A DNA stretch of 7,129 nucleotides from Aliikangiella sp964411875 (lineage in GTDB: Bacteria; Pseudomonadota; Gammaproteobacteria; Enterobacterales; Kangiellaceae): NCBI GenBank assembly GCA_964411875.1, contig CAYPMT010000113.1, positions 1 through 7,129 on the forward strand, given 5' to 3'. Made by a program: the position numbers and the translations under genes. Numbering within the stretch: the first letter of the stretch is position 1; each line of letters begins with the position of its first letter. Shown in pieces: positions 5,758 to 7,129 of this stretch. The notes below the pieces were generated by a model. It was given only the letters and a program-made list of their open reading frames with translations, made no database searches and had not been told where the DNA came from.

Positions 5758-7129
5758 ATGATCAAACTAACTCAAAACCAATTGGTACTTACCACGAAGT
5801 TATTCGCATTTTTTATTGTGGGGTTAGTGATCAGTGGCTGTACCAGTGAGAATGGTTCTAATGGTGGTGGTGGTCAAGATGCCGACCCTGTTGTTGTCGA
5901 CTTTCCGATTGCTTATATTAAGCGGGCATTGCCAGTTGATGAGAACGGTGCTCCAGTTGTTGAGAACCCTCGTGAACCAATTGCATTTAACCCAAGCGCT
6001 ATACTTTATGTGCGAGATAGAGCAACACCAAGCGCGGGCGAAGTTGATATTACTTCTCAAGCTTTTCCTGAGGGAAGTCTTTATGATGTTAAAGATGTTG
6101 AGGCTTCTTATGATGGTGAAAAAATTATTTTTGCGATGCGAGCACCAGAAATTCCTGATGTTGATGATGATGAGCAACCGACTTGGAATATATGGGAATA
6201 TGATAATAGAACTAAAGCGTTAAGGCGTATCATTGAGTCAGATATTAGAGCTAGCGCAGGACAAGATGTTGCGCCTCACTATTTACCTGATGGTCGAATC
6301 GTTTTTTCTTCAACACGTCAGCGTATTGCTAAGGCTATTTTACTGGATGAAGGTAAACCGCAGTTTGGCGCGTTAGATGAAGATAGAAGTGTTGAGGCAC
6401 TGTCATTGCATGTTATGCAAGATGATGGCAGTGAAATTAACCAAATAACATTTAACCAAAGTCACGATATGCATCCCAGTGTTTTAGACAATGGAAAAAT
6501 TGTCTTTAGTCGATGGGATAATTATGGGCAAAATAGAATTAATTTATATCAAGTCAATCCAGATGGAACCGGTTTAGAAATTTTATATGGAATGGTTAGC
6601 CATGACACGGGTAGTGATGGCAGCGAGATTGATTTTATGAAGCCAAGACAAATTGAAGATGGGCGCTTGTTAGTGCAACTGGCGCCAACCACTCGGCCCA
6701 GAGCCCCCGATGATCAAAACCAGGATATACCTGACCGAAGTTTTACTCGCCTGGGTGGCGAGTTTGCTTTAATTGATTGGCAAAACTTTATTGATATTAA
6801 TCAAACTATTAATTTGCCTACTGGCGCGGCAAATGCTAATGGTTTAGGTCAAGATAGTGCTACACCTTTTATTATTAGAACCGATGATAACCCTTCACAA
6901 CAGGGCCGTTTTGCTGATATTTATCCTTTTTATGATGGTACAAGGCGATTACTGGTCAGTTTTTCACAATGCCGAATTGATGCTGTTGATGAACAAGATA
7001 ATCCTACTTTTTTACCTTGTAGCGATGAAAATTTAGCGCAGGATGATATTCAAGAAGCATCACCTCGTTATGGCATTTGGCTGTATAACCCTGAAGATAC
7101 AACCTTAAGACCGATTGTGCTAGGTGAAG
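5758..7129 (+). CDS. HzsA-related beta-propeller lipoprotein (partial, runs off the window)
   Basis: 457 residues are visible, with no stop before the right edge. The signal peptide ends in lipobox ISGC with Cys28 and Thr at +2, suggesting outer-membrane anchoring; a Gly-rich linker follows (33-39). At least three propeller-blade-like segments are visible: ASYDGEKIIFAMR (116-128), HYLPDGRIVFSSTRQ (174-188) and VLDNGKIVFSRWDN (242-255), the last followed by INLYQVNPDGTG (261-272) as in TolB/PD40 repeats. The DVKDVEASYDG opening and the wording of the blades recall proteins of the HzsA-related family (hydrazine synthase alpha middle domain). This is a remembered similarity, not a search result. 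No CxxCH is seen in the visible part; Cys405 and Cys421 could form a disulfide. A C-terminal heme domain may lie outside the window. An in-frame ATG at 5743, directly after a TAA, would add five residues; neither start has a strong Shine-Dalgarno. It is transcribed divergently from the heme operon, suggesting a shared envelope function. Confidence 0.75.
   Translation, partial: MIKLTQNQLVLTTKLFAFFIVGLVISGCTSENGSNGGGGQDADPVVVDFPIAYIKRALPVDENGAPVVENPREPIAFNPSAILYVRDRATPSAGEVDITSQAFPEGSLYDVKDVEASYDGEKIIFAMRAPEIPDVDDDEQPTWNIWEYDNRTKALRRIIESDIRASAGQDVAPHYLPDGRIVFSSTRQRIAKAILLDEGKPQFGALDEDRSVEALSLHVMQDDGSEINQITFNQSHDMHPSVLDNGKIVFSRWDNYGQNRINLYQVNPDGTGLEILYGMVSHDTGSDGSEIDFMKPRQIEDGRLLVQLAPTTRPRAPDDQNQDIPDRSFTRLGGEFALIDWQNFIDINQTINLPTGAANANGLGQDSATPFIIRTDDNPSQQGRFADIYPFYDGTRRLLVSFSQCRIDAVDEQDNPTFLPCSDENLAQDDIQEASPRYGIWLYNPEDTTLRPIVLGE

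Noticed and set aside
5824..6223. Overlapping open frames on both strands (117 aa leftward, 129 aa rightward)
   Set aside because: They lie inside the propeller lipoprotein gene in other frames. Their compositions are odd, and they lack signals and ribosome sites, whereas the long frame has a clear lipobox and repeat motifs.
5758..7129. Hydrazine synthase activity or an anammox organism
   Set aside because: Only a middle-domain-like propeller resemblance is visible. No other hydrazine synthase subunits or related metabolic genes are present, and the gene style is not planctomycete.
1..7129. CRISPR arrays, tRNA/rRNA genes, insertion sequences, phage or toxin-antitoxin genes
   Set aside because: Scanned for regularly spaced repeats, tRNA-like cloverleaf ends, transposase motifs and terminal inverted repeats; none was found.

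Overview
The window is AT-rich (third codon positions mostly A or T) and reads like a chromosomal segment of a marine-type gammaproteobacterium. I infer this from codon style, the lipoprotein and Tat signals, and general resemblance to proteins I associate with that group. No marker gene fixes the taxon. There are no RNA genes, insertion sequences, CRISPR arrays or phage genes.

Layout. Positions 1-88 hold only a 10-bp inverted repeat, downstream of the leftward genes. Positions 89-5412 are a tight leftward three-gene operon, transcribed in this order: (1) a 413-aa Sec-exported protein with one CxxCH heme site, resembling the C-terminal half of DUF1592/DUF1588/DUF1585 proteins (4171-5412); (2) an 821-aa lipoprotein with two tandem CxxCH domains, a LamG/concanavalin-like domain and an unrecognised C-terminal domain (1703-4168); (3) a 532-aa Tat-exported protein resembling the DUF1501 family (89-1687). 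The gaps are 2 and 15 bp, each with a good Shine-Dalgarno. Positions 5413-5742 are a divergent control region. From about 5758 a rightward gene encodes a lipoprotein with beta-propeller-like repeats, similar to HzsA-related proteins (hydrazine synthase alpha middle-domain family). It runs off the right edge.

How the parts may work together (inference). All four products are predicted to leave the cytoplasm. Two are lipoproteins whose +2 residues suggest the outer membrane, two carry covalent heme sites, and one is exported folded through Tat. The same families (DUF1501, cytochrome domains, DUF1549/1553/1592-type proteins, LamG, HzsA-like propellers) recur together in Planctomycetes, as large fused proteins or gene pairs. 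This locus looks like a split gammaproteobacterial version: a candidate envelope redox or carbohydrate-related complex with no assigned function. The substrate cannot be read from the sequence, and nothing here indicates hydrazine chemistry.
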